Source of the DNA: Annona cherimola
Lineage: Eukaryota > Streptophyta > Magnoliopsida > Magnoliales > Annonaceae
Assembly (NCBI GenBank): GCA_030490835.1
Contig: CM059971.1
Coordinates: 45,742,012-45,806,011, forward strand
Length of the DNA: 64,000 nt
Direction: 5' to 3'
Under the pieces are notes generated by a model, which saw only the letters and a list, made by a program, of their open reading frames with translations, was not told the DNA's origin and did no database searches. Position numbers and translations under genes: made by a program. Positions 11,765 through 22,147 of this stretch are shown one piece after another (position 1 is the stretch's first letter; each line of letters starts with the position of its first letter).

Positions 11765-13567
11765 ATGGCATCCCAATCTACTTCCATTCCCGCATTTGCT
11801 GAAGGCCAATCCTTTACAAGGCCACCATTGTTTGATGGGAACAATTTTGGATATTGGAAGCTTCGTATGAAGCAACTCATCATGGCTACCGATATGGATT
11901 CTTGGATTGCTATCCAAGATGGTGTAACATTGCCTATCGATGAACGAGCTTCCAAATGGACCGAAGAGGAAGTAAGAACCGTCAAGAGCAATGCTAAGGC
12001 CATGAACTCTCTATTTTGTGCTCTTACGGCTTCGGAGTATGATAGAGTATCCTCTTGTTTAACCGCCAAGGAGATATGGGATACACTAACATCTATCTAT
12101 GAAGGAACTTCTCAAGTCCAAGGGACGAGAAGAAATATTTTGATCGGAGAACTTGAGAACTTTAGAATGATTGAAACAGAAAACATTTCTGAAATGTTTG
12201 CTAGGTTCTCAAAAATCACTAATGCTTTAAAAGGTCTTGGAAAGGCTATTTCTGAATCTGAGCAGGTTATGAAGATCTTAAGAGCTCTTCCGGAATCATG
12301 GACTCCAAAGATCACTGCAATAGAAGAAGCCAAAGACCTAAACACTTTAAAGCTTGAAAACTTAATAAGCTCACTTATGTCACATGAGCTGATTAAGAAG
12401 AGAAACGAGGATCAACACAGGGGCAAGAGAGCGATTGCCTTAAAAGCCGCAGAAAACTCGGATGACTCTTCCTCCTCCCAAAATGACAATGAAATCGCCC
12501 TTCTCACAAAACGCTTCAGAAAATTTGTGAGGAAAGGAAAAAATTTCAGAAGCTTCAAGGAAAGAACTCCCAAAGAGAAGAAGAAAGAACCAACCAAATG
12601 TTACCGATGCGGCGGTTCGGGACATATGCAAGCTCAATGTCCAACTCCCGAAGAAAGCAAGGCAAACGAACAGAGAAAGGATAGAAGGAACAACAAAAGA
12701 TTCCAAAAGTACAAATGAAGAGGCATGTACGTGAATAACGAAGAATCCACAACAAGTAGCTCCTCAACCGACGATAACGAGGCAGAAGAATGTGCAAGAA
12801 TTTGCTGCATGGCACAAATCGAACAAGAAGAACGAATTACCTCAACAAAATGCACAAGCGATGAAGAGGTAAGTTCCAAACTCTCCCATTCTAAATCAAG
12901 TTTTTCTTCCTTTCAAGAATGCCTCAAATGTACTGAATTAGATGAGCTACAAACTGCATATGATTCATTATATGAAGAAATGAAGAAATTAGGAAGCAAG
13001 TTTACAATTAAGAAAAGACAATGTGATGCAACAATAATTGTAAATGGTAAACTTGCAGAAAGATTAGACAAATTGAAAGATGAAAATGATCTGCTGAAAA
13101 AGGAGAACAAATCATTAAATGAATCATTAGCTAAGTTCTCTAATCCAGGAGAAAGTGTCAAAATGTTTTTGAATATGACCTCCCAAACACATAAAAGAGG
13201 TCTTGGGTATCATAATTTTGAGCAAGGAGAAAGTAGCAAATCAAATGTACAAATACTTGAGAAACATCAAACTAAAAATGCATCTATGTACAAGCCACAA
13301 AAGAAAAATTTTAAGTGGACTAGAAGACCAACATTTGAACCATTGCATACTTGGAGGCCTACTCCAAGATTACCTATGGCTTGTAATTTCTGCAATAAAA
13401 TAGGTCACAAAACTTACAAATGTAATTTTAAGAAATTATATGACCATGGTGCAAAATTAGTTTGGGTTCCAAGAAACACAAGATTTGGGCTTTCAAAGTT
13501 AGAACAACAAAGATTGATCTATATTACTAACCCAAATGGACCCATAAAATGGGTACCAAGAAGATAA
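11765..13567 (+). pseudogene. gag of element A (in-frame stop)
   Basis: Copia-type Gag, which forms the virus-like particle and binds RNA. The start MASQSTS at 11765 is 35 bp after the primer site. The N-terminal part has the UBN2-like signatures FDGNNFGYWKLRM and AKEIWDTL. A CCHC knuckle, CYRCGGSGHMQAQC, lies at about residues 279-292. After it come a Ser/Glu-rich stretch, a coiled coil rich in Lys/Glu/Leu (about 12930-13140) and a second knuckle, CNFCNKIGHKTYKC, near 13384. A TGA at 12716-12718 (GGA in B and C) interrupts it just after the first knuckle. The frame then continues to TAA at 13565-13567. A GAG|GTAAGT donor at 12869 could remove the coiled coil and second knuckle by splicing. 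Confidence 0.9.
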
Positions 13568-13589
13568 GATTTATTTGCTTATTTTTCAG
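12869..13589 (+). other. Candidate gag-pol intron, element A
   Basis: Donor GAG|GTAAGT at 12869; acceptor TTGCTTATTTTTCAG ending at 13589; TACTAAC branch-like word near 13528. Exon 1 ends on a complete gag codon and exon 2 starts on a pol codon, so splicing would fuse gag to pol in frame and skip the gag stop. The same sites and phase occur in B and C, although the unspliced gag/pol offset differs there. Prediction only. Confidence 0.45.
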
Positions 13590-16500
13590 ACATGTCTTAA
13601 GGCAAACAATGAATGGTTTATGGATAGCGGTTGCTCAAGGCATATGACCGGTGAAAGAAGTTTGTTTCACAAACTTAAGCCTTGTAATGATGGAATGGTT
13701 GCCTTTGGCAATAATGAAAAAGGTAAAATTAAAGGTAAAGGAAATATACATAGTATTTCAAATGCATGCATGGAAGATGTTTTGTTTGTTGAAGGACTCA
13801 AACACAATTTAATGAGCATTAGCCAATTATGTGATAAAGGATACAAAGTTGTGTTTGAATCATCTATATGTAATGTATTTGATGGGGAGCATATCATGTT
13901 TAGTGGTAAAAGACATGGAAATGTATATTTGGTTTCACTTGATGAATTGAATGGTCAATGTCTAATGGCCATTGATAATGATCCATGGGTTTGGCATAAA
14001 AGGCTTGGACATATAAACATGAGAAATATAAAAACCTTATGGAAGAAAAGTTTGGTAGAAGGCTTGCCTAAGTTGAAATATGACAAAGACAAAATCTGTA
14101 AGGCATGTCAATTATCTAAACAACCAAAGATGCCTTTCACTACCAAAAAGGAGATTTCCACCACTAGGCCACTTGAATTATTACACATGGATCTATATGG
14201 GCCATCCGACATTTTAACCATTGGTGGAAAGAAATATGTATTTGTCATAGTTGATGATTTTTCAAGATTTACATGGATAATTCTCTTAACTAGTAAAGAC
14301 GAAGCCTTCTCTATGTTTGCAATTTTTGCAAATTTGGTGCAAAATGAAAAACAAAGTACTATTGTGACCATAAGAAGCGATCATGGTGGCGAATTCGAAA
14401 ATAAACGATTCATAGAACTTTGTAATGAGAAAGGAATTCACCACACATTTTCTGCACCAAGAACTCCACAACAAAATGGAGTAGTTGAAAGGAAAAATAG
14501 AACTATACAAGAGATGGCTAGAACTATGCTAAATGAGAGCAATTTATCCAAGAAATTTTGGGGTGAAGCTGTAAGTACAGCTTGTCATGTATTGAACCGT
14601 GTTACCATTCGAGCAATCTTGAAAAAGACCCCATATGAACTATGGAAAGGAAGGAAACCAAATATTTCTTATTTTCATGCTTTTGGATGTACATGTTATG
14701 TTTTGAACAATGGAAAAACTAACTTGGGAAAGTTAGATGCTAAAAGCGATGAGGCTATATTCCTTGGTTATTCATCAAATAGCAAAGCATATAGAGTATT
14801 CAACAAACGAAACCAAGTTGTAGAAGAATCCATACATGTTGTATTTGATGAAGTTAACCAAACTCCGAGAAAGGAGGATGAACTGAGTGATGCAGATGAA
14901 ACAAAAGGCAAAGAACAATCAAAGGAACTCGAGCTCAAGCCAGAAAATCTCGTGGAGGAAGAGGTAAGTGAAGGTAATGATTCTTACAAACCCCCAACTG
15001 ATTTGAAGTTCAAAAATGCCCATCCAATTGAACAAGTTATTGGAAATATATATGAAGGAGTGAAAACTAGAAGATCAAAACAAAACGTTTATGGTCAATA
15101 TGCCTTTGTATCTAAAATTGAACCAAATACCATTGAACAAGCTCTCAATGATGAACATTGAATTATTGCAATGCAAGAAGAGCTAAACCAATTCGAAAGG
15201 AACAATGTATGAAACTTAGTTCCTAGACCAAATAATCACACTATCATAGGTACTAAATGGATATTTAGGAACAAATTAGATGAAAGAGGACTCGTAATTA
15301 GAAACAAGGCAAGATTAGTAGCCAAAGGGTATTCCCAAGAAGAAGGAATTGATTTTGAAGAATCATATGCACCCGTGGCTAGATTAGAAGCCATACGAAT
15401 TTTACTAGTATTTGCTTCTCATATGAATTTCAAATTGTTTCAAATGGATGTAAAAAGTGCATTTTTGAATGGTTATCTGAATGAAGAAGTATATGTTGAA
15501 CAACCCCCTGGCTTTGGAGAAAAGAATCAATCAAAGTATGTCTATAAATTGACCAAAGCATTATATGGACTAAAACAAGCTCCAAGAGCTTGGTATGAAA
15601 GATTGAATAAATTTTTGATTGACCATGAGTTTCAAAAGGGGAAAGTAGACACTACTCTGTTCATTAAATATAAAAATAAAAACATTTTAATTGTGCAGAT
15701 TTATGTTGATGACATAATATTTGGTGCTACTGACGAAAAACTTTGTCAAGAGTTTTCTAAGATAATGCAGAGCGAATTCGAAATGAGTATGATGGGAGAA
15801 TTAAATTTCTTCCTTGGACTGCAAATCAAGTAACAAAGTGAAGGAATATTTCTAAATCAGTCCAAATACGCCAGAGAGATGCTCAAGCAGTTTGGAATGC
15901 AAAATAGCAAAGGAGCAAACACTCCAATGAGCTCTACAATCAAGATCGATGCGGACGAAAATGGTAAAAGTATCGATCAAACACTTTATAGAAGCATGAT
16001 AGGATCCTTGCTATACTTAACTACTTCTAGACTCGATATCCTATTTAGTGTTTGTATGTGCTCTAGATTCCAAGCATGTCCAAAAGAATCACATCTACTT
16101 GCTGTAAAAAGAATTTTTAAATATTTGTTAAAAACTACAAATCTTGGATTATGGTATCCAAAGGGGTCAACCTTTGATCTAATCGGCTATTCGGATGCAG
16201 ACTTTGCCGGATATAAAGTAGATAGAAAAAGTACCAGTGGAACTTGTCAATTTCTTGGACATATGCTAGTTTCATGGCATTCAAGAAAACAAACAAGTGT
16301 TGCACTATCTACTGCGGAAGCCGAATACATAGCCGCCGGTAGTTGTTGTGCCCAATTACTTTGGATGAAACAACAGTTGAAAGACTATGGTATTGATTAT
16401 GTTGATATTCCTATTAGATGTGATAATACAAGTGCAATTTGTTTGACTAAAAATCCTGTATTGCATTCTAGAACCAAACATATTGATGTGAGACATCATT

Positions 16501-16646
16501 TTATTCGTGAACATGTTGAAAATCATGATGTGTGCTTAGAATATGTGAAAACAGAGGATCAAATTGCTGATATCTTTACCAAACCTCTAGCTAAAGAATC
16601 ATTTTACAAGATTAGGAATGATATGGGGATGATAGAGCTAAATTAG
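13590..16646 (+). pseudogene. pol of element A (protease, integrase, RT, RNase H; stops)
   Basis: Copia pol in a different frame from gag. Domains in order: protease with WFMDSGCSRHM (Asp of DSG at 13623); pre-integrase zinc motif from WHKRLGH to CKACQL; integrase with HMDLYG, RSDHGGEF and a Glu in NGVVERKNRT; RT from [14 protein letters not shown] to IYVDD (15702-15713); RNase H with YSDADFAG, STAEAEY and TKHIDVRHHF. In-frame stops: TGA 15159-15161 (TGG in B and C), TGA 15210-15212 (shared by A, B and C, between integrase and RT), TAA 15831-15833 (CAA in B and C). No frameshift seen. Ends MIELN. An ATG at 13575 opens the same frame but lies inside the candidate intron. Confidence 0.92.
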
Positions 16647-16693
16647 GAAAAATTAAAACAAGAAATCAAAATTTGAAAAAGGCAAACTGATGA

Positions 16694-16832
16694 GTCAAGT
16701 CGACTCCGCCAAGTCGACTTGGGAAAAGTGAAGTCGACTCCGCTTCGACAGCAAAGTCGACTCCGCACTATGTGCGAAGTCGACTCCAGGGAACCGAAGT
16801 CGACTTCACCTAGGGCAAAGTCGACTCCGTGC
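16694..16832 (+). repeat. AGTCGACT periodic array before ORF3, element A
   Basis: Seven GTCGAC palindromes at 16699, 16713, 16733, 16756, 16779, 16799 and 16820. All but the first step are 20-23 bp, about two turns of DNA. It is the same motif as in the LTR U3. It sits between the pol stop and the pyrimidine-rich leader of ORF3, so it may be regulatory. Confidence 0.65.
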
Positions 16833-16849
16833 GAGCGACCGTCCGACTT

Positions 16850-17278
16850 CCGCATCTTTTTCCTTTTTCTTCTTCTCTTCTCTCTTCTTTCCTCCCATTT
16901 CTCTCCGTCTCTCTGTTTTTCCTCCTCTCCTCCGGCGACAACCCTGTTTCCTTTTCTTCTCCGGCGATTTCTCCTACTAAAGATCCTCGCCAGTCATTCC
17001 TCTTCGATTCCGGTCGCTCTCTCTCTCTCTATTGGTATCAGTTCTCTCTCTCTCTCGTCATTTCTCTCTCTGTTTTCTTTCGAAAAACCGGCAGATTGTT
17101 CTAATTCTAGAATTCTAGCAATTGCTCTCTATCTGTTCCATTTTCTCCCATCTAAAAGTCCCATCTCCTCTCAGTCCTCTCAACTCTCTTTTTCTCTCCC
17201 AACTCTCTCCGCTCTCTCTCTCACAGTTCTCTCAAATCTCCATTCCTATCTCTCAGTCTCCAACTCCAAACCATTTCA
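16850..17278 (+). promoter_or_regulatory. Pyrimidine-rich leader of ORF3, element A
   Basis: About 430 bp dominated by C and T with TCTCTCTC runs, ending at the ORF3 ATG. Plant 5' untranslated leaders often have such Y-patch/CT tracts. No TATA box is obvious. Possible start region for a separate ORF3 transcript (inference). Confidence 0.45.
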
Positions 17279-18835
17279 ATGGCACCAAAAAGGGCAGTAT
17301 CAAAACCTTACCCCAAAAGGGTTCCTACACAAACCGAAGAGGTTCCTAGAAAACAAAGAACACCCGCTAAAAGAGCTAGAGAGGAACCGTCAACCTCAAC
17401 GGGTAGAAGGGTTCGATTTCAGACCACAACCCAGTCAACTGATCGAGCTCCACAATCTGAAAGCCAACCTGAAAGCTCGTATTCTTCGAGGATTCCTATC
17501 AAGAAGGGGCAAGTCCTAAAAATGCCCACTACCTACTTCAGGACCGAGATACAGCATAGTCGCTTCTACAAAAACTTCTATGAACGAAAGGTATTCATTC
17601 CTAAGATCATAGATTTCAAGTTCCTTAATGACTATGAATTCGACATAGAAGAGTTGTTGGATTTCCAAGGATGGATACAACTATTCAAATCCGATGAACG
17701 GATCTATCCTGATCTCACAAGACAGTTTTATTATTTATGGGACGACAACAAGTTTTGCACTTATGTCAAAGGCACTGAAATACAGTTTGGGGGAAGCAAC
17801 CTCCCAGATCAAGACAGAGCTCTGAGAAGAATTGGAAACATTCTTCAAGTACCTTTTGATGAAGAAAGGCTTCCCAAGGATCTAACTATGGACACGATCT
17901 ACAATGAATTGACCAAAAGTAACAAATATCATGCAGGCACCAAATTCCTGCTTTATATGGATCTTCCTCCCAGACTCAGGGTCATCCGTCTATTGATCGC
18001 CCACTGTATCTTACCAAAAGGAGGCGGCAGGAATCAATTGAATCCTCAAGAAGCAATGATTCTATGGAAATTAGTAAACAAAATCAAGATTAGTCTTCCC
18101 AGACTATTCTTAGAAGCCTTGGCATGCAGGAAAGACAATCCGAGAGGCGTGTTACCTTACGGATCTTGGATCACCAAGATTTTTGAGCGGGTTGGGCTAG
18201 ACATTGACGGGGAACCATTTGAAGTCCCCAAGACGACAAACGCCATCAACAAGGCTTTGCTCCAACGCATGAAAATCAATCTCGAGCAATTTAGGGATGA
18301 TCGCATCCGAGAGAAGCTTGGCGAGCCAGCACGAGAAGCAGAGGACGATGCACAAACTGAGGGGGAGCAACCTCCTATGGCATCACCTGCACGGGTCGTT
18401 TCTCCTCCATCGCACGGATCCTATTCACCGCACGGATCCGCTGCACCCGATAGAGAACCTAATATTTCATCACAAGCAGCTACGCTTCAAAGTATAAAGG
18501 ATGAAATATTAGCTCTACGGGAAGAAATGGGTCACCAAGAAAATAGGATGACCAGTCTCGTCGCCGGCGTTCTAAATGCAATCGAGGATATGCACTCCCG
18601 GCAAGACAGAATCGAGCGGGAAATGCGGACTATCCGCTATCATCTTGCATCCGGACGACATAAGAAGACACCCATGCCTGAACTCGATCCTTACGAGTCA
18701 GGATCAGTTCATAAAGCAGCAACTCCAGATCACGCTTCTCTAGTATACTCATCGGCCCATCATTGTCCTATCAAACCAATCCCATATCCGATCTCTCAAT
18801 TTCAATTCACCAAATCATTATTTTTGATCGATTGA
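17279..18835 (+). CDS. ORF3 of element A: third ORF with plant-transposon-protein-like core
   Basis: 518-aa intact ORF after pol, at the position where SIRE elements carry an env-like gene. The N-terminus (MAPKRAVSKPYPKR, then PAKRAREE) is basic and resembles a nuclear signal. The core, about residues 80-330, has FYERKVFIPKIIDF, LLDFQGW, RLLIAHCILPKGGGRNQ and GVLPYGSWITKIF. It aligns with the env-like ORF of the Athila remnant at 32455-33232 and looks like the 'putative plant transposon protein' domain (Pfam PF20167, from memory). Residues about 400-460 form a likely coiled coil (DEILALREEMGHQENRM). I see no signal peptide or membrane helix, so a true envelope role is doubtful. It is open although gag and pol have stops. 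The start is the first ATG after the CT tract and is conserved in B and C. Confidence 0.85.
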   Translation: MAPKRAVSKPYPKRVPTQTEEVPRKQRTPAKRAREEPSTSTGRRVRFQTTTQSTDRAPQSESQPESSYSSRIPIKKGQVLKMPTTYFRTEIQHSRFYKNFYERKVFIPKIIDFKFLNDYEFDIEELLDFQGWIQLFKSDERIYPDLTRQFYYLWDDNKFCTYVKGTEIQFGGSNLPDQDRALRRIGNILQVPFDEERLPKDLTMDTIYNELTKSNKYHAGTKFLLYMDLPPRLRVIRLLIAHCILPKGGGRNQLNPQEAMILWKLVNKIKISLPRLFLEALACRKDNPRGVLPYGSWITKIFERVGLDIDGEPFEVPKTTNAINKALLQRMKINLEQFRDDRIREKLGEPAREAEDDAQTEGEQPPMASPARVVSPPSHGSYSPHGSAAPDREPNISSQAATLQSIKDEILALREEMGHQENRMTSLVAGVLNAIEDMHSRQDRIEREMRTIRYHLASGRHKKTPMPELDPYESGSVHKAATPDHASLVYSSAHHCPIKPIPYPISQFQFTKSLFLID

Positions 18836-18836
18836 C

Positions 18837-18849
18837 AAAAAGGGGGAGA
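18837..18849 (+). other. Internal polypurine tract, element A
   Basis: AAAAAGGGGGAGA directly after the ORF3 stop, identical to the tract before the 3' LTR (19146-19158) about 310 bp downstream. It could prime a second plus strand, as central polypurine tracts do, or be a duplication. The spacer 18850-19145 is AT-rich, with further AGGGGGAGTTA repeats at about 18857-18878 and no ORF. Confidence 0.45.
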
Positions 18850-19145
18850 TCGAACTTAGGGGGAGTTAGGGGGAGTTAGATAAAATTGAGTTGAGTTGAA
18901 CTTCTTTAAGTAAGTTTTGGGTCGGGTAGTTTGTACTTAGGAAATTTCATTTGCTTTACATTATAAACTGAAATGAAATGAATGTTACCTTTGATTGACA
19001 TGTGCTTATATGAATGATTGGTTACAATCTGTGTTGAAGACTTGAATGGTTGGATAAAATTTGTTGACTCATGCTCTGTTTTTGAGAATTATATAAATGC
19101 ACTCATACTGAAAGGTATAAACTCAATTTAGTTTTGTCAATCATC

Positions 19146-19158
19146 AAAAAGGGGGAGA
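19146..19158 (+). other. 3' polypurine tract of A
   Basis: AAAAAGGGGGAGA immediately before the 3' LTR: the plus-strand primer for reverse transcription. Confidence 0.88.
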
Positions 19159-19159
19159 T

Positions 19160-20908
19160 TGTTGGAAACAATGCTTCAAAACAAAACAAATTAATCAAAT
19201 ACTGAGTTTTGATGATCAACAAAGACTAACTTGAGTATATTTTGAGTACTAATGAGTTTGTTATGTGATTTAAAGAACTCAGGTGGCCAAGTCGAACGTC
19301 AAGTCGACTTGGACTTCGACTTGGGTGAAGTCGATCCCAAAGTCGACTCAAATATCGACTTGAGAATGAATCCCAAAAAGCAACAGGTGAAGTCGCAGGT
19401 CAAGTCGACTCCACTTGCGACTTGGGAAGTCAAGTCGCAGACGAAGTCGACTCCAGCATCGACTTCAAACGAAAGAAAATGTCCAGCGTTGATTTTGGGG
19501 GCACGAAGCTGCCCAAGTCGCAGACGAAGTCGACTCCAGGTGCGACTTGGGTCAAGTCGCAGACAAAGTCGACTCCAACTTCGACTTGAGGATTTTTAGA
19601 CTTGAAGATTGAAGTTTCAAGCTTATTCCAAGGATCATATTGAACTTGTTCAAACCCAAATGAGATGAAAAGTTCATTCACAAAGAAACAACTTAAGATT
19701 CTTGAAGATCAAAGCTAAGATTCATATTCAATGTTCAAATCAAGTCTATCAAGCCAAGGCAAATGTTCAAGCCTATTCAAATAAGGCAACACCCAAGTTA
19801 TGGAGACCAAGTGAGTCCAAGACTAAGCGAGGAACAAGCATATATCATGCAAGGACTCAAACAGCTCAAAAGCTTTGCAAGGATCAAGCCGAATCTTGAA
19901 GAACAAAGCAGCTTCAGCAAAACCCGAGCCAAGTCGCAGGCTAAGTCGACTTCAGGTTCGACTTGAGTCGAAGTCTGAAACCAAGTCGACTAAAACTCAG
20001 ACTTGGGAAATTGGAAGAACTGGAGTCGCAGACGAAGTCGACTCCAGATGCGACTTGGGTTGCCAAGTCGCAAGCCAAGTCGACTCCATCTTCGACTTGG
20101 GTATAACGTTCAAATTTTCGAACGTTGGAGTTCATTACAAGACACCTCCACAACGTTCATATTTTCTTCCCTCTATAAAAGGACCCTCAAATGAACGTGA
20201 AATATATACAAGAACATTACAAGACACTACTATATACTCTACAAAGTCCAAAGAGAGAAAAGAAGATCTAGAAAGGAATCCTATTTGCTTTTCTCCATTT
20301 CTGAGTGGTTCGTATACATTCTAAGGAAGAAGAAAGCTTCAAGTTGCTAGCGCCTTCATCAATATTCATCCAAAGCTGCTTCTACAACTTCTTCCTCATG
20401 CTAAATCTGCCTACACAAATCTGTAAAGTGTAGTTTCATTTATTTCATTGTCTTGTTGTATAAATCTTGATTTAGCTTGGGTAGCTAAGATCAAGTATAT
20501 GCAAAGTAGGGTGTGATTGGAGTGAGACTCATCACCTACTTTTGCATGTGAGTTGTTTATGCCCCCTAGAGCTAGAATCTAGAAGAGAGCAAGTGGCTCT
20601 AGTTGTATATGCCCCCTAGAGCTGGAATCTAGAAGAGAGCGGTGACTCTAAGTGTATTCGTGGAATACATAGTGGAACTCAAGTCACAACAGAGTGTGAG
20701 CTTGGAAGAGTGGAGTAGGGAAGGTTTGCCTGAACCACTATAAATCTTGTGTTATATTTCTTTTTACTGCTTTATCTTTATTGCTCTCTAGCTCTTTTCA
20801 AAAGGGGATTAATTACTCAAGGGGTTAAGTCTTTATTTACCAAAGATTTTTTAAAGAACCCAATTCACCCCTCCCCTCTTGGGTTTTGCCAGTAACTCGG
20901 GACCAACA
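19160..20908 (+). repeat. 3' LTR of element A
   Basis: 1749 bp, about 99.6% identical by eye to the 5' LTR. The clearest difference is at about 20131-20150: a TTATTGCGCACCAACC-type stretch in the 5' LTR is replaced by ACAAGACAC, a word also present some 75 bp downstream (CATTACAAGACAC), as if copied from there. Confidence 0.93.
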
Positions 20909-20913
20909 GGAAT
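20909..20913. repeat. Target-site duplication of element A (right)
   Basis: GGAAT, matching 9955-9959. Confidence 0.92.
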
Positions 20914-22147
20914 ATGAATTCATTGAATCATAGCTATGTCATTGGGTCCCATTTAAGTTAGTTGTGCAGAGATTACTAATCTAGGTTCATTTATATTCAT
21001 ATATGTCTTCCAACACATACAAAACTAACCAAGTTTTAGCTATGTGCTATGTTCCAATGCACACAAGTAAAACAAGGTTGATAACCAAATAACCTAATCA
21101 AGATTACACAGGGTTAATAGGTATATTCCTATCCATATTAACATCCAACACAAACAAGAGCTGGAAAACCTGTGCCTTATATATGGATCTTATTTAAATC
21201 CTACTTTTCCAAGCATGAATCTGAATATTCAATCAATCCACAAGGTTGCAAAGCTTGTAAACCCATTAAGCATGATATATAAGGGTAATCTCAGGCAACA
21301 CAAATCACAGCACAACTGTATTATCAATTGAAGCATAAGAAAACCAAATAACATAGACTATGAGTTCAAATCCTACATATCTCCCACCATAGGAAGGTTC
21401 AGCCCATAAACATGACTTCAATTCCCATTAAAATCAAGTTACAATCATCCTAAGCAAGGAGAATAACAAATAGGAAGAGATAAATGAGAAGAGGAGATGA
21501 AACTCAATGAATTTGCAGTGATAGCTTGGATCTCCACTTGCTCTTCTCTCATTCCTTGAAGCTTTTATGTTTCTCCCTTTCTCCACAGCAGCCACCACCA
21601 CTCTCTCCGTCTCTCTCTATCTGTGTCTTCCTCACGAACCCTAAGTAGGTATTTAAATCTCCATGAGTCAGTTTGAAACATGTGTAGAGACACACGTGTG
21701 CGGGGTCGTCATGGCTCCTAGGCGCCAACTCTCTAAAGGCTAATTGACTTAAAAGCTTCCGACATATTTCTGCATGGTAGTGAAGTGGCATCTAGGCGCT
21801 AAGTCCCTGGATGCTTTTCATTGAGGGGATGCTGGAGTATTCTTCTAAGGCTGTAGGTTGGCGCCTAGGTGCCACCCTACTTGCTTCTTTCTTTGCTCGG
21901 TTCTTCATCCCGACTCACTCGCGCATGGAAAGCTTCCCGTCCTTCCTGTAAAGTCAACTAAAACTGAATAAATGAACTATAAGTGCCCATTTTATACTAA
22001 AAATGCATAAAAACTACATTATGCTCCTAAAATCCAAAGTGAGTGAAAACTAAGCTAAATGGGTGCAAACTAACCACATTCTCTTGGATTAACATGCAAA
22101 ACTAGTCTGAAACAGGCTAGGATAACTCGCATTTTTAGGAGTTATCA
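20914..22147 (-). repeat. Noncoding TG...CA element, right part
   Basis: Continuation of the element begun at 9690, ending GGAGTTATCA followed by CAACT. No believable ORF. It includes a pyrimidine-rich patch at about 21540-21630 and three copies of an AGGCGCC-type motif at 21718-21866. The same motif appears in the Athila-like remnant near 32054, which hints that this is an LTR of that superfamily; weak evidence. Confidence 0.5.

Larger units (their letters stand above)
9960..20908 (+). mobile_element. Element A: SIRE-like Ty1/copia retrotransposon with third ORF
   Basis: Complete 10.9-kb element: 5' LTR, primer site, gag, pol in copia order (protease, integrase, RT, RNase H), AGTCGACT array, ORF3, polypurine tract, 3' LTR, flanked by GGAAT. 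The extra ORF after pol and the large size fit the SIRE/Maximus lineage. The two LTRs differ by about six substitutions plus one short replaced segment in 1.75 kb. At the often-used plant LTR rate of 1.3e-8 per site per year this suggests roughly 0.1-0.2 million years (inference). Gag and pol carry several stops, so a mobile partner probably supplied proteins. Confidence 0.93.

Noticed and set aside
16719..17519. 266-codon ORF overlapping the start of ORF3 in A (similar at 46115 and 54785)
   Set aside because: Low-complexity Ser/Leu translation of the palindrome array and CT tract in a frame different from ORF3.
20914..22147. Helitron interpretation of the TG...CA element
   Set aside because: Near-matching 5-bp flanking repeats and TG/CA ends argue for an LTR-type insertion; no CTRR end with hairpin was seen.
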